Below are positions 7,427 to 16,958 of a stretch of DNA of 60,751 nucleotides, in pieces. The stretch spans positions 1 through 60,751 of the forward strand of contig JAFGFN010000103.1 of NCBI GenBank assembly GCA_016931035.1, in the 5' to 3' direction. Position 1 is the stretch's first letter. Each line of letters begins with the position of its first letter. Position numbers and translations under genes: made by a program. Below the pieces are notes generated by a model. It saw only the letters and a program-made list of their open reading frames with translations, ran no database searches and had not been told where the DNA came from. Source of the DNA: Candidatus Sumerlaeota bacterium (GTDB lineage Bacteria > Sumerlaeota > Sumerlaeia > UBA8349).

Positions 7427-9205
7427 ATGGAGAGAAAAGAAGAGATGGAAAAAGAGAAAGTCGTCGAGGAAGAGAAAGAATCTCCTTTAAGCGAGATGAC
7501 AGAGGAAGAGTATCGAGAATTCGATGCTCTGATTGGTTCGTATCTCGATGGAATATCTCAACACGAGATAGACTCGATCGTCTCGGTGCCGATCGTGGAA
7601 GTGCATCGCGATCACGTTCTTGTCGATCTTGGAGACAAGGCGGAAGGAGTCATTTCCGTCGATGAGTTTAGAGACTCGCGAGGCTATATAAACGTTACCG
7701 TCGGCGACTTGGTTGACGTCCTCATCATGGGAAGAGAAGAAGAGACGGGTTTAATTACCGTCTCGAGTCGTCTGGCGCGCCAGCGTCTTGCCTGGCAACG
7801 TCTCGAAGAAGCACAGAGAAGTCGTCTGCCGGTGACAGGCAAGATTACACGGATTGTCGGCAAGAATGCCGGAGTTCTTGTCGATATCGGTATTGAGTGT
7901 TTCATGCCTTCGTCTCAGATAGGCGAAAGAAGGATATCCAATCTTGAGGAGTGGATCGGAAAGGAAGTAGACGCCCTTATTCTCGATATCGATAACCGCC
8001 GTCGCCGCGTAGTATTGAGTCGCCGACAGTTGATAGAGGAAAACAAACGAAGCGCGCTGGAGAAAGCGCTCGCCAGCCTGGAAGAAGGAACAACGATCCA
8101 CGCGACCGTCCGCACGGTACAGAACTTCGGCATCTTCTTGAACTCGGATGAGATCGAGGTCTTTATGCCCCGGGAAGAGGTTTCCTGGGAAACCGGCAGC
8201 GCGCCCGGAACGTACGTTCATGCCGGTTCGAACTTGAAAGTGAAGGTAATTCAAATAGATCGGGAAACTGGACGCGTCCGGGTTAGCCGGAAGGCGCTGA
8301 AGAAAGACCCCTGGGAAACGGCGGTAAAGAAATACAAAGAGGGAGAGCACGTCCAGGGAGAAATCGTCTCGATTACCCGGTACGGCGCTTTCGTTCGGTT
8401 GGAGGAAGGCCTAACGGGAATGATCCATGTATCGGATCTGACTTGGGGCAAGGGTCAGCAGCGAGTCGAAGATCACGTCAAGGAAGGCGATACCGCCCGG
8501 GCCGTCGTACTGGCGGTCGATTCGGAAAAGAGACGGATGTCCCTGGGTCTCAAGCAGATGGTCGAGGATCCCTGGGTCGAAGCGGAACGGCAGTTTCCGA
8601 AGGGATCCAAGGTCAAGGCAACGGTGACGAGCCTGGCTACCTTCGGCGCGTTCGTTCGCCTAACGGACGAAATCGAGGGGTTGATTCACATCTCGGACTT
8701 CTCGTGGGAGGGCAACGTCAAGCACCCGCACGACATGGTAAGCATCGGCCAGGAAGTCGAGGCGCTGGTTCTGAAGACAGACCGCAATACCCGACGCATT
8801 TCGCTCGGTCTCAAGCAGCTTACGGAGAGTCCGGCGACGCGCTTCTGTCGAGAGAATCGGGTCGGGTCGATCGTCGAGGGAGAGGTCGTGCGAATGATCG
8901 CGAACGGCGTCTTCGTCTCGCTCGCGCCGAGGATCGACGGGTTCATGCATATCTCCCAGATCGGCGAAGAACGAATCGACAAGCCGGAGTCCGTTCTCAA
9001 AGTCGGCGAGAAGGTGCGGTGCAAGATCACGCGCATCGACCGCGACGGCGACAAGATCGCGCTCAGTCGCAAGGAACTGATCCAACAGGAGCAGGCGCAG
9101 GCGATCAAGCGATTCAAGGCCGATCCCAAGAGCAAAGGCGTCATGAAACTCGGCGAGCTCTTTGAGAAAGCCCTGGGCGCCTCGAAGCGATCCGATTCCG
9201 AATAG
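7427..9205 (+). CDS. rpsA: 30S ribosomal protein S1 (six S1 domains)
   Basis: A 592-residue protein built from six S1 (OB-fold) repeats starting near residues 50, 132, 220, 305, 392 and 480. The later repeats show the usual YGAFVRL, FGAFVRL and MIHVSDL/LIHISDF signatures. S1 binds single-stranded, often pyrimidine-rich RNA and brings mRNA to the ribosome. The ATG at 7427 follows GAGGG at 7412-7416; the N-terminus is a Glu/Lys-rich run. Codon use drifts along the gene: the first third is AT/GA-rich like truA, the rest is GC-rich like the genome. Confidence 0.95.
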   Translation: MERKEEMEKEKVVEEEKESPLSEMTEEEYREFDALIGSYLDGISQHEIDSIVSVPIVEVHRDHVLVDLGDKAEGVISVDEFRDSRGYINVTVGDLVDVLIMGREEETGLITVSSRLARQRLAWQRLEEAQRSRLPVTGKITRIVGKNAGVLVDIGIECFMPSSQIGERRISNLEEWIGKEVDALILDIDNRRRRVVLSRRQLIEENKRSALEKALASLEEGTTIHATVRTVQNFGIFLNSDEIEVFMPREEVSWETGSAPGTYVHAGSNLKVKVIQIDRETGRVRVSRKALKKDPWETAVKKYKEGEHVQGEIVSITRYGAFVRLEEGLTGMIHVSDLTWGKGQQRVEDHVKEGDTARAVVLAVDSEKRRMSLGLKQMVEDPWVEAERQFPKGSKVKATVTSLATFGAFVRLTDEIEGLIHISDFSWEGNVKHPHDMVSIGQEVEALVLKTDRNTRRISLGLKQLTESPATRFCRENRVGSIVEGEVVRMIANGVFVSLAPRIDGFMHISQIGEERIDKPESVLKVGEKVRCKITRIDRDGDKIALSRKELIQQEQAQAIKRFKADPKSKGVMKLGELFEKALGASKRSDSE

Positions 9206-9240
9206 AGACCACAGGCGGCCCACCAGCTTCGAGAAGAGAA

Positions 9241-9306
9241 GTTCAGAGTGCAACCTTCAGGTTGCTCGCGGGCCGAGAAGAGCAGGCTGAAGCCTGTACT
9301 CCGAAC
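9241..9306. repeat. Palindromic intergenic repeat, family A (copy 2)
   Basis: Same two-palindrome unit as at 5191-5251 (CAACCTTCAGGTTG, then CAGGCTGAAGCCTG), with only a few differences in the linker. It lies between rpsA and ubiE. Confidence 0.8.
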
Positions 9307-9389
9307 GACACGCAGTCCGTCACGGCTGAGTCGATGAACCGGCAGGACGGCGTTCCACCCGGAATGTTTCCACTGTGGGGTTGTCTTCT

Positions 9390-10157
9390 ATGTGTTCCGA
9401 CGCATCGGGCAGCGCCGGGTCCGACAAAGCGCGGCGCGTAGGCCGGATGTTCTCGGATATTGCCCCCTCCTACGACAGACTGAATCGTCTCTTGAGTTTC
9501 TCGATGGACCGACTTTGGCGTCGCCGTGCGGTGGGGCGCGCGCGCGTGGACCTCGAAGACGGTCGTTCGGCGCGGTTGCTCGACGTCTGCACGGGAACCG
9601 GCGACCTGGCTTGGGCCTTCGCCCGGCAGATCCGAGGCGTGCGGGCCGTTGGGCTCGACCTCTCGCGCGAGATGCTTCGCGTCGCCGAGGGCAAGAAGGG
9701 TGGAAAACGTCGATCCGGCGCGGGGTCCGGTCCGCCGCCGTCACGGGCATCGGTGGAGTGGGTGCAAGGCGACGGCTTGCATCTTCCGTTCGCCGACGGC
9801 TGTTTCGACGCGGTTTCGATCGCTTTCGGACTGCGCAATTTCGTCGACCCGCAAGCGGGGCTGGCCGAGATGCGGCGGGTGGCGCGAACGGGCGGACGGG
9901 TCGTGATTCTCGAGTTCGGTCCCGATCCGCGCGGGTGGATCGCGCCGCTGTACCGCTTCTATCTGGCGCGAATCGTTCCGCGGGTCGGAAACCTCTTGAC
10001 CCGGTCGAAGGCGTATGACTATCTAGCGGATACCATCCGAGGGTTCGCCCAGCCGGAAACGGTGCTCGAGTGGATGCGGGCGGCGGGACTGGACGAGACG
10101 ATGGCCGAGCCGCTGACGGGCGGCATCGTCTTTGTCTACTCGGGAGTTGCGTCATGA
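9390..10157 (+). CDS. ubiE: Demethylmenaquinone/ubiquinone methyltransferase UbiE/MenG
   Basis: A 255-residue class I SAM-dependent methyltransferase. Family motifs include MFSDIAPSYDRLNRLLS, the SAM-binding DVCTGTGDLAW, VQGDGLHLPF and GLRNFVDPQAGLAEMRRV. It catalyses the C-methylation step of menaquinone or ubiquinone synthesis. I prefer the ATG at 9390, with GGGG 9 nt upstream, over the GTG at 9375. Its stop overlaps the ubiX start (ATGA), so the two are translationally coupled. With ubiX and the nearby ubiA-type gene it suggests menaquinone synthesis. Confidence 0.92.
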   Translation: MCSDASGSAGSDKARRVGRMFSDIAPSYDRLNRLLSFSMDRLWRRRAVGRARVDLEDGRSARLLDVCTGTGDLAWAFARQIRGVRAVGLDLSREMLRVAEGKKGGKRRSGAGSGPPPSRASVEWVQGDGLHLPFADGCFDAVSIAFGLRNFVDPQAGLAEMRRVARTGGRVVILEFGPDPRGWIAPLYRFYLARIVPRVGNLLTRSKAYDYLADTIRGFAQPETVLEWMRAAGLDETMAEPLTGGIVFVYSGVAS

Positions 10158-10762
10158 GCGGAAAGCGCATCCTCGTTGGAATCGCTGGAGCGAGCGGGGC
10201 GATCTATGCGCAACGTCTGCTCGAATTCCTCGCGACCTCCACCGAGGTCGAGGAGATTCTCGTCACGATCTCGGATGCGGGTCGCCGCGTCCTGGCGGAA
10301 GAACTGGGCGTCGCCTCGGAGCAGCAGGACCTGAGCGACTTCGCGTCATGGCTAGACCTTTCACCCGAAGCGGCGTCGCGGCTCCGCCTTCTCGACGTTC
10401 ACGACGTGGGCGCGGGACCGGCCAGCGGGACGTTTCCGCTCGACGCCGTGGCGATCGTTCCGTGTTCGATGCGCACTCTCGCGGCGGTGGCGCACGGACT
10501 GGCGGACAACCTGATCGCGCGCGCCGCCGACGTGGCGATCAAGGAAGGGCGGCGCTTGGTTTTCTGTCCGCGCGAAACCCCGCTGAGCGCGATTCATCTG
10601 GAAAACATGACCCGATTGGCCCGGCTCGGGGCGCGGATTGTCGCGCCGAGTCCGGCTTTTTACCACCACCCGAAGAGCGTCGAGGATTTGGTGCGGTTCG
10701 TCGTTCAGAAGATTGTCGAACAGATGGGGATTGGCTTTCCAGGCGGTGTGAGATGGCAATGA
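10154..10762 (+). CDS. ubiX: Flavin prenyltransferase UbiX/MqnM type
   Basis: A 202-residue flavoprotein of the UbiX/Pad1 family with the N-terminal GIAGASGAIYAQRLLEFL, the central IVPCSMRTLAAVAHGLADNL and RETPLSAIHLENMTRLARLG. UbiX prenylates FMN to make the cofactor of UbiD-type decarboxylases, used in ubiquinone synthesis and in the futalosine route to menaquinone. The ATG at 10154 overlaps the ubiE stop by 4 nt. No ubiD-like partner is in the window. Confidence 0.92.
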   Translation: MSGKRILVGIAGASGAIYAQRLLEFLATSTEVEEILVTISDAGRRVLAEELGVASEQQDLSDFASWLDLSPEAASRLRLLDVHDVGAGPASGTFPLDAVAIVPCSMRTLAAVAHGLADNLIARAADVAIKEGRRLVFCPRETPLSAIHLENMTRLARLGARIVAPSPAFYHHPKSVEDLVRFVVQKIVEQMGIGFPGGVRWQ

Positions 10763-10796
10763 CATAGGGGATGCCCGAACAGCGCACGCGGATGCG

Positions 10797-10868
10797 ACGC
10801 CCTGGCGTCGCCTTGGAGTGCGCGGACACGTCCGCGCTTTGAAAGCGGCGACATGTCGCCGCACTCCA
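10797..10868. repeat. Palindromic intergenic repeat, family B
   Basis: Successive short hairpins: GACGCCCTGGCGTC, GCGGACACGTCCGC and GCGGCGACATGTCGCCGC, framed by GGAGTGCG and its complement CGCACTCC. A related GGAGTGCGG unit lies at 17033. It sits between ubiX and dnaB. Confidence 0.75.
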
Positions 10869-10949
10869 AAAGGGATGGGCTCGATCCTCCCATCGCAGCG
10901 ACGCGAGGCTTGATTTTCTCGCGACGCGCGGGTACTACAGAGAACGATC

Positions 10950-12365
10950 ATGGCTGCACCCAGCATACCGACCGAAACCCGAGTTCCGCCGCACAATCTC
11001 GAGGCGGAGAGAGCCATCCTTGGGACGTTCTATCTGAACGACACCGCGGTGGTGAGCGTGCAGAGTCTCCTCGATGCCGAGGATTTCTACGACCCGGCCC
11101 ATCAGGCGATCTTCTCGGCCGTCATCGATCTGGCCGAAGCCAAGACGCCGATCGACCCCATGGTTCTGATCAACGAGATGGACCGGCGCGGCCTGCTCGA
11201 AAAGGTCGGCGGCCCCGCCTATCTCACCGGGCTCGAGCAATACGTCATCTCGCCGGGCAACGTGATGCACCACGCCCGGATCGTCCACGAGAAATCGCTC
11301 CTTCGCAAACTGATCCGCACCAGCGCCGAGATCGCCTCCCAGGCCTACGCCGAGGCCGACGAGGCGCACTCGCTCCTGACCGAGTCGGAGCGCCGGATCT
11401 TCGAGATCATCAAGCAGCGCCAGCGCGGCGGATTCCACGCCTTCGGAGACGTGGCCCAGGAGGTCTACAGCACCGTCCTGCACCGCAGCGAGAACCGGCG
11501 CGAAGTGACCGGGCTGGCCACGCACTATCGGGGTCTCGACCGCCTGACGGGCGGTTTCCAGAGGTCGGATCTCATCATCCTAGCGGCGCGGCCCTCGATG
11601 GGGAAGACATCGTTGGCGCTCAACGTCGCCGCGCGTATCGCGATGAGCGAACGCATGGGTCCCGACGGCAAGACGTACCATCCGGGGGTCGGGATCTTCA
11701 GTCTCGAAATGAGCGCCGAACAGGTGATTCAGAGAATGATCTGCACCGAGGCGAAAATCCCGATGGATTTGGTCCGCAAGAACATGCTCGACGTGCGACA
11801 GGTCGAGCGATTCGCCCAGACGGGCCAGGAGATGCTCGATCTGCCGATCTACATCAACGACACGCCCGGGATCGACCCGACCGAGCTCCGCCTCCAGGCG
11901 CAGCATCTCCAAACGCGCGATCCCAACCTCGCCTTCATTGTCGTCGATTATCTTCAGCTCATGAGCGTCAAACGCTCGCGCACCGAGAGCCGCCAACAGG
12001 AAGTGTCGGAAATCTCGCGTTCGATCAAGGGCTTGGCGCGCGATCTCAACGTCCCAATTCTGGCTCTCTCGCAGCTGAGCCGCGGCATCGAAAGCCGACG
12101 GCTCCACGAACGCGAGCCGCGCCTGTCGGACTTGAGAGAATCGGGCGCGATCGAGCAGGACTCGGATCTCGTCGTCTTCATTCATCCCGTCCTCGGGCAG
12201 GACCAACGGACCGAGAGCCAGGGCGACGGGGCGCGGCTCAAGCCGTCGGTCGCCGAGGTCGAGCTCATCGTCGCGAAGCACCGCAACGGCCCGCAGGGAC
12301 GGGTCGAGATGCTCTTCCGTCGCGATTTCACCGAATTCGTCGAAAAGGCTGTTGTAGAACGATAG
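10950..12365 (+). CDS. dnaB: Replicative DNA helicase DnaB
   Basis: A 471-residue hexameric helicase. The N-terminal DnaB_N domain (about 12-115, starting VPPHNLEAERAILG) is followed by the RecA-like motor with Walker A ARPSMGKTSLALN near residue 215, the Walker B strand IVVDYLQLM, and SQLSRGIESR and DLRESGAIEQDSD. The DnaB helicase unwinds DNA at the replication fork. The ATG at 10950 has only a weak AGAGAA ribosome-binding site. The gene sits between quinone-synthesis genes. No intein is visible. Confidence 0.96.
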   Translation: MAAPSIPTETRVPPHNLEAERAILGTFYLNDTAVVSVQSLLDAEDFYDPAHQAIFSAVIDLAEAKTPIDPMVLINEMDRRGLLEKVGGPAYLTGLEQYVISPGNVMHHARIVHEKSLLRKLIRTSAEIASQAYAEADEAHSLLTESERRIFEIIKQRQRGGFHAFGDVAQEVYSTVLHRSENRREVTGLATHYRGLDRLTGGFQRSDLIILAARPSMGKTSLALNVAARIAMSERMGPDGKTYHPGVGIFSLEMSAEQVIQRMICTEAKIPMDLVRKNMLDVRQVERFAQTGQEMLDLPIYINDTPGIDPTELRLQAQHLQTRDPNLAFIVVDYLQLMSVKRSRTESRQQEVSEISRSIKGLARDLNVPILALSQLSRGIESRRLHEREPRLSDLRESGAIEQDSDLVVFIHPVLGQDQRTESQGDGARLKPSVAEVELIVAKHRNGPQGRVEMLFRRDFTEFVEKAVVER

Positions 12366-12409
12366 TGTGTGCCGACTTCCGCACGGCGGAGCCCGCCGGG
12401 CATAACGAC

Positions 12410-12437
12410 TTGACACCCGCCGAAGTGTCATTATAGT
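12410..12437 (+). promoter_or_regulatory. Promoter and putative operator of the Phd/ParE-type pair
   Basis: TTGACA at 12410-12415 and TATAGT at 12432-12437 (16-nt spacer) form a strong promoter. The perfect inverted repeat TGACAC-N8-GTGTCA at 12411-12430 fills the space from -35 to -10, as expected for an autoregulatory operator. Transcription should begin about 2 nt before the ATG at 12446, so the mRNA is effectively leaderless; no ribosome-binding site is present. Confidence 0.65.
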
Positions 12438-12445
12438 ATCACATC

Positions 12446-12703
12446 ATGAGAAGCGAACTGGTCACCACTCTCAAAAGGCAGGCCACGCGGATCCTCGCCG
12501 ACCTGCACGAATCGAAAGAGCCGATTCTCATCACCGAGCACGGCGTCCCCTCGGCCTACCTCGTCGACGCGCCGTCCTTCGAGTTGATGCAGGAGAGAAT
12601 GCGCATTCTCGACGGAATCGCCCGTGGCGAGCGCGCCCTGCTAGAGAAACGAACGCGGACGCACGACCAGGCCAAGCGGAGAATGAAGAAGTGGCTCGCC
12701 TGA
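12446..12703 (+). CDS. Phd/YefM-family antitoxin
   Basis: An 85-residue protein with the Phd/YefM N-terminal fold pattern: LKRQATRILADLHESKEPILITEHGVP, then SAYLVDAPSFELM. This N-terminal part normally binds operator DNA, and the basic, flexible C-terminus (RTRTHDQAKRRMKKWLA) would wrap the toxin. The stop codon overlaps the toxin start by 13 nt. The promoter and operator lie immediately upstream. Assignment to the Phd/YefM superfamily is confident; the subfamily is not. Confidence 0.85.
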   Translation: MRSELVTTLKRQATRILADLHESKEPILITEHGVPSAYLVDAPSFELMQERMRILDGIARGERALLEKRTRTHDQAKRRMKKWLA

Positions 12704-12993
12704 TCTGGACCGAACCGGCTCTGGACGATTTGGACGCGCTGGCCGAGTATATCGCCCTGGACAACCCTGAGGCGGCGAGCCGCTTCGTGCGAAGGGTGTT
12801 CGAGAAAGTCGAGCGCCTACGGATGTTTCCCCGTTCGGGGAGGCGTCCTCCGGAACTCCCGAGGACCGCCTACCGGGAAGTCGTCCTGTCTTGCCGAGTG
12901 TTCTATCGCGTCGAGGGCGATGTCGTTCTCATTCTTCACGCGATGCGGTCGGAACGGCTGCTCAACCGGTTTCTTCTGGAGGAACGAGGGTGA
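12691..12993 (+). CDS. RelE/ParE-family toxin
   Basis: A 100-residue protein with the ParE/RelE profile: N-terminal LIWTEPALDDLDALAEYIALDNPEAA, then FPRSGRRPPELPRTAYREVVLSCRVFYRVEGD and HAMRSERLLNRFLL. The VVL-S-CRVFYRV core is typical of ParE-like toxins, which target gyrase, although some relatives cleave mRNA. The GTG start at 12691 lies inside the antitoxin gene, giving a coupled antitoxin-toxin operon. It looks intact. The gene pair separates dnaB from the ubiA-type gene. Confidence 0.88.
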   Translation: MARLIWTEPALDDLDALAEYIALDNPEAASRFVRRVFEKVERLRMFPRSGRRPPELPRTAYREVVLSCRVFYRVEGDVVLILHAMRSERLLNRFLLEERG

Positions 12994-13006
12994 AACAAGT
13001 TTCACG

Positions 13007-13174
13007 GGCAGGCTGAAGCCTGTACTCAGAACGAGTTTTGAGTACAGGCTTCGGCCTGCTTCGGTTCCGAGACGCGAGTCTTCAGCCGTCCCTCCGGGAC
13101 TCGATATGTTCTCGCGGACCGTTCCCACCGTTGAAACGGTGGGCTACTATCGAGCGTCCCTCCGGGACGAAAAC
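13007..13174. repeat. Repeat block: family A copy 3 plus CGTCCCTCCGGGACG-type repeat
   Basis: 13007-13070 holds two family A units in opposite orientation (CAGGCTGAAGCCTGTACTC, then GAGTACAGGCTTCGGCCTG). 13089-13174 holds two CGTCCCTCCGGGACG-like palindromes around CCCACCGTTGAAACGGTGGG. A spurious in-frame extension of the ubiA gene reads through this block, which is why its first ATG should not be used. Confidence 0.75.
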
Positions 13175-13193
13175 CATTGAACGACACAGCGGC

Positions 13194-14057
13194 ATGCCCC
13201 ACCCATTCCTTCGCCGTCTCGCTATCGTGCTGGAGATGATCCAGTTTCATCACAGTCTTTTCGCGCTTCCGTTCGCCCTGTCGGCGATGTTGGTTGCCGC
13301 GCGGGGATGGCCCACCCTGGCGACGTTGTTCTGGATCGTCGTAGCGTGCGTCGCCGCGCGGTCCATGGCGATGACCTACAATCGCATCGCGGATCGCGAC
13401 ATCGACGCTCGGAATCCGCGCACGCGTCGCCGGGCGCTGCCCGCCGGACTCGTTTCGGTCCGGTTCGCGTGGGTCTTCACGGCGATCAGCGCCGCCGCGT
13501 TCGTCCTGGCCGCGGGAATGCTCAACACGCTCTGTCTGGCGCTCAGCCCGGTGGCCGTGGCCGTGTTGCTGGGGTACTCGCACTGGAAGCGAATCGGGCG
13601 CGGCTCGCACGTCCTTCTCGGGACGGCGTTGGCGATCGCTCCGCTCGGCGCGTGGATCGCCGTGACGGGATCGTTGCGCGGCCTCCCGGTCTTCCTGGCG
13701 TTGGGAGTGGTGTTCTGGACGGCGGGATTCGATATCGTCTATGCCTGTCAGGACACGGCGTTCGATCGCCGTCATCGGCTCCACTCGGTGCCCGCGCGCG
13801 TGGGCGTGGCCGGGGCGCTTCGTCGCTCGGAGTGGCTGCACGCCGGGGCGGCGCTGAGTTTCGCGGGTTTCGCCTGGACGAGTCGTTTCGGGGTTTTCGG
13901 GTGGTCGGGCGTCGCGATCGTGGCGGCGGTGCTCGTCCTCGAGCACCGCATCGTCTCGCCCGACGATCTGTCGCGTGTGGGTCCTGCATTCTTCACGTTC
14001 AACGCCGTGGTGAGCGTCGCGTTCCTGGTCGGGTGCGTGTTGGACGTTCTTGTCTGA
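13194..14057 (+). CDS. ubiA: UbiA-family prenyltransferase (4-hydroxybenzoate polyprenyltransferase/MqnP type)
   Basis: A 287-residue polytopic membrane prenyltransferase. The first Asp-rich motif NRIADRDIDARNPRTRRRALPAG and the second, YACQDTAFDRRHRLHSVPARVG, are the metal/diphosphate-binding sites of the UbiA superfamily (the second is shown split: YACQDTAFD and RHRLHSVPARVG). The ATG at 13194 is chosen because an upstream frame runs through repeats. UbiA attaches a polyprenyl tail to an aromatic acid; with ubiX and ubiE nearby, the menaquinone (futalosine) homologue MqnP is an equal possibility. Confidence 0.85.
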   Translation: MPHPFLRRLAIVLEMIQFHHSLFALPFALSAMLVAARGWPTLATLFWIVVACVAARSMAMTYNRIADRDIDARNPRTRRRALPAGLVSVRFAWVFTAISAAAFVLAAGMLNTLCLALSPVAVAVLLGYSHWKRIGRGSHVLLGTALAIAPLGAWIAVTGSLRGLPVFLALGVVFWTAGFDIVYACQDTAFDRRHRLHSVPARVGVAGALRRSEWLHAGAALSFAGFAWTSRFGVFGWSGVAIVAAVLVLEHRIVSPDDLSRVGPAFFTFNAVVSVAFLVGCVLDVLV

Positions 14058-14237
14058 CCGATTCGGCGTCTCGATGGGTCTTTTCCGCTTAACCAATTGG
14101 GCTTTTCAGCCGATAGGAAATACGTATTGGACCGACCGATTCCTCCTCGGTCGTCAGGGGGCCTGACTTGACGGCGCCATCCTTGGCGCCGCGACGGTCT
14201 GTCCTATTCACTTGATCCAACCCGAGGGCGGGACGCC

Positions 14238-16958
14238 ATGTCGCGCACCAGGCCACTCGATATGCCAACCATGACCTCCGGCGAAGACGTTTTTTTCCGC
14301 CTTTCCGGCCATGTGGATCGCGATGCGGTGCGCGACCTGCTGTTCTTTCTCGACCGCACGCCGTTGCCCGGGTCATGCGAGTATCGAATCGACTGTTCAG
14401 GTCTTCTCAGCGCCCCTTCCGACCTTTTCCCCATCCTCGCCAGCCGCTCTCAGGTCAGCGGCGGCGGACGCGGTTGTATCCGGCTGGAACACCTGAGCGA
14501 GCCGTTGCGCACGGCACTCGGCCTTGCGGGTTTTTGCGGACTGATCGAGAGTGAGGACGCCGCCGCGGAGAATGGCTCGGCACACCCGACTCTGGTCGGG
14601 GCGCTGCCCGGACATCCCGAGGAGGCCCGCGCCCATATTGCGCGACTCGAAACCGCTGTCGCCGCGGCGAATCCCCAGGGGCGAATTCTCTTTGTCAATA
14701 AGGCTTTCGAACGTCTGCTGGGCTGCAACGAGCGCCAGGTTCGCGGCCTGAGCGTTTCGGCTCTTCTCGAAACGCCGAAAGAGGAGAAAGCCGGCGAGAA
14801 GACGGCGGCCCTCTTCGCCCAGGCGGGAACGGGCGACGCGATCGTCTCGAACTTGAAGGTCTGGGCCGTTCGGCGGGAACGTTGCGCCGATCCTCTCCTG
14901 GTTACCTCCCTTCCTCTTCGCGAAGCCAACTGGCCCGCCCGCACGATCGTGTGCGTGGTCCCCGATCTTGGACTCGACCGAGTCGGCGAGACCGACAGTG
15001 CGTCGACGCGAGCGGAAATCTCGCGGGCCGTGGGAAGAGACGTCCCTATTCCCCTTTTCCGAATGCGGCTCGACGACGGGCGGTTGCTCGACTGCAACGA
15101 GCGCTTTGCCAAGACGTTTGGGTACGAGTCGCGCGAAGACGCCCTGATGCGGTTCTCCTTCGGCGATCACTTGGCCCCGTTCACGGAGATCGAGGGCCTC
15201 CTGCAACATCTATCGAGGAAGCGAGAGATCGACGAGGAGCGCCTGTTCCTCAAGCGCGACGCCGAACGTTTTTGGGGCCGGTTTGTCGCGTGCGCATGCA
15301 GCGACGATCCGCGCGCGGCCGACGGGAGCGTCGTCGTGATCGACGACTTCAAGCGCATCGAGCGCGAGCTGCGCGAGAGCGAAGAACGCTGCGCCCGTCT
15401 GATGGACTCGGCCACGGCGTTCACTTATACCGTGCGCGTGCGCAGAGGACAGACCGTTTCGGTCCGGGTCAGCAAGGGATGCGAGGCGTTCACGGGTCAC
15501 ACGCCGGAGGATTTCGCCGCCAATCCGCTGTTGCTCGTGGCCGTGGTCCACGACAGCGACAAGCCGCTCCTTCTCGAGCAGGTCCGGCACATCCTGGCCG
15601 GGTCGCAGGTGGACCCCGTCTTCTACCGGATCACCCACCGGGATTCGACGGTGCGCTGGGTGCGATCGAGCGCCGTTTCGTCGCTCGATACGTCGGGCGG
15701 CGAGGTGGGACGCTACGACGTGTTGGTCGAGGACGTAACGGAAAACCGGCGCCTGAAGGAAGAGCTGCGCCAAGCCGAGAAGATGGAGGCGGTCGGACAA
15801 CTTACCGGGGGCATCGCCCACGATTTCAACAACCTCCTCACTGGAATTCTAGGGAACCTGAGCCTGGCCGAGCTCGACGCGCCGGCGTCGATCCGACCGA
15901 GCCTGGCCGAAGCGCAACGCGCGGGCGAGCGCGCCGTGAGCCTGGTGCGCCAGCTGCTTTCGTTCAGCCGCAAGGGCCCGTCGGTGATCGAAGCCGTCAA
16001 CATGGCCACCATCATCTCGGAAGTGGCGGAAATCGCGCGCAACACCTTCGACCGACGGATCGCGATCCGGACCGATATCCCGAGCGATCTTCACACGGTC
16101 CTGGGCGACCCGACGCGCATGCACCAAGTGTTGTTGAACCTGTGTCTCAACGCCCGCGACGCGCTCGAAGAGATGATGCGCGGCGAGTCGGCCTCGGCCG
16201 ATTTCCACATCCTCATCTCGGCGCGAAACGTGAAGACGAGCCCGAAAACCGCGGACAAACAAACGCCCGCCCACGCCGGTCATTTCGTCGAGATCTCGGT
16301 GGCCGACAACGGCGTCGGGATGAACGTCGACGTGCGCGAGAAGATCTTCGATCCCTTCTATACGACCAAAGGCGACGAACGCGGAACGGGTCTCGGCCTG
16401 GCCACCGTCCGCAGCATCATCGAGCATCATCAGGGTTGGATCGACGTCGAGAGCATGCCTCGCCAGGGCACGACCTTCCGGTTCTACTTGCCGCGAGCGT
16501 TGCGCAAAGAATCCGCCGCCACCCTGCCCGAGTCGAAGGAGATGCCGCACGGGCGGGAGACCGTATTGGTCATCGACGACGAACGGATGATCCGCGACAT
16601 GCTCCGCAACATTCTGCAACGCCTCGGATACAACGTCCTTCTGGCGTCCGACGGACTCGAAGGAACGGAAATCTACAAGCGCCGCGCCAGCGAGATCGAT
16701 CTGGTGATCCTCGATATGTCGATGCCCGCCCTGTCGGGCGGCGAGGTCCTGCGTCAGCTCCGTGCGCTCGACCCCGGGGTCCGCGTCGTCGTGTCGAGCG
16801 GCTACTCCACCCTACGGATCGACGACGAAGACCATATGTGGGAGAACGTCGACATTCTGGCCAAGCCCTACCGCCCGTCCCGCCTAGCCCAAACGGTCCG
16901 CCAAGCCCTCGACAAGCCTGTCCCGAAATCCGATCCGAGCGACCAGAAGAACAAATGA
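14238..16958 (+). CDS. Hybrid sensor histidine kinase with STAS-like, PAS, HisKA, HATPase and receiver domains
   Basis: A 906-residue soluble-looking hybrid kinase. The N-terminal 15-105 region resembles a STAS fold ([12 protein letters not shown], then [13 protein letters not shown]). Three PAS-like modules follow at about 140-200, 270-385 and 385-510. The phosphoacceptor His is H528 in [13 protein letters not shown]; the N and G boxes follow ([26 protein letters not shown]). The C-terminal receiver has acidic pocket D780/D781, phosphoacceptor D826 and conserved K876. No transmembrane segment is evident, so it is probably a cytoplasmic sensor. No DNA-binding partner is adjacent. Confidence 0.9.
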   Translation: MSRTRPLDMPTMTSGEDVFFRLSGHVDRDAVRDLLFFLDRTPLPGSCEYRIDCSGLLSAPSDLFPILASRSQVSGGGRGCIRLEHLSEPLRTALGLAGFCGLIESEDAAAENGSAHPTLVGALPGHPEEARAHIARLETAVAAANPQGRILFVNKAFERLLGCNERQVRGLSVSALLETPKEEKAGEKTAALFAQAGTGDAIVSNLKVWAVRRERCADPLLVTSLPLREANWPARTIVCVVPDLGLDRVGETDSASTRAEISRAVGRDVPIPLFRMRLDDGRLLDCNERFAKTFGYESREDALMRFSFGDHLAPFTEIEGLLQHLSRKREIDEERLFLKRDAERFWGRFVACACSDDPRAADGSVVVIDDFKRIERELRESEERCARLMDSATAFTYTVRVRRGQTVSVRVSKGCEAFTGHTPEDFAANPLLLVAVVHDSDKPLLLEQVRHILAGSQVDPVFYRITHRDSTVRWVRSSAVSSLDTSGGEVGRYDVLVEDVTENRRLKEELRQAEKMEAVGQLTGGIAHDFNNLLTGILGNLSLAELDAPASIRPSLAEAQRAGERAVSLVRQLLSFSRKGPSVIEAVNMATIISEVAEIARNTFDRRIAIRTDIPSDLHTVLGDPTRMHQVLLNLCLNARDALEEMMRGESASADFHILISARNVKTSPKTADKQTPAHAGHFVEISVADNGVGMNVDVREKIFDPFYTTKGDERGTGLGLATVRSIIEHHQGWIDVESMPRQGTTFRFYLPRALRKESAATLPESKEMPHGRETVLVIDDERMIRDMLRNILQRLGYNVLLASDGLEGTEIYKRRASEIDLVILDMSMPALSGGEVLRQLRALDPGVRVVVSSGYSTLRIDDEDHMWENVDILAKPYRPSRLAQTVRQALDKPVPKSDPSDQKNK

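Noticed and set aside
13038..13193. N-terminal extension of the ubiA gene
   Set aside because: It translates palindromic repeats, while the ATG at 13194 gives a normal UbiA N-terminus.
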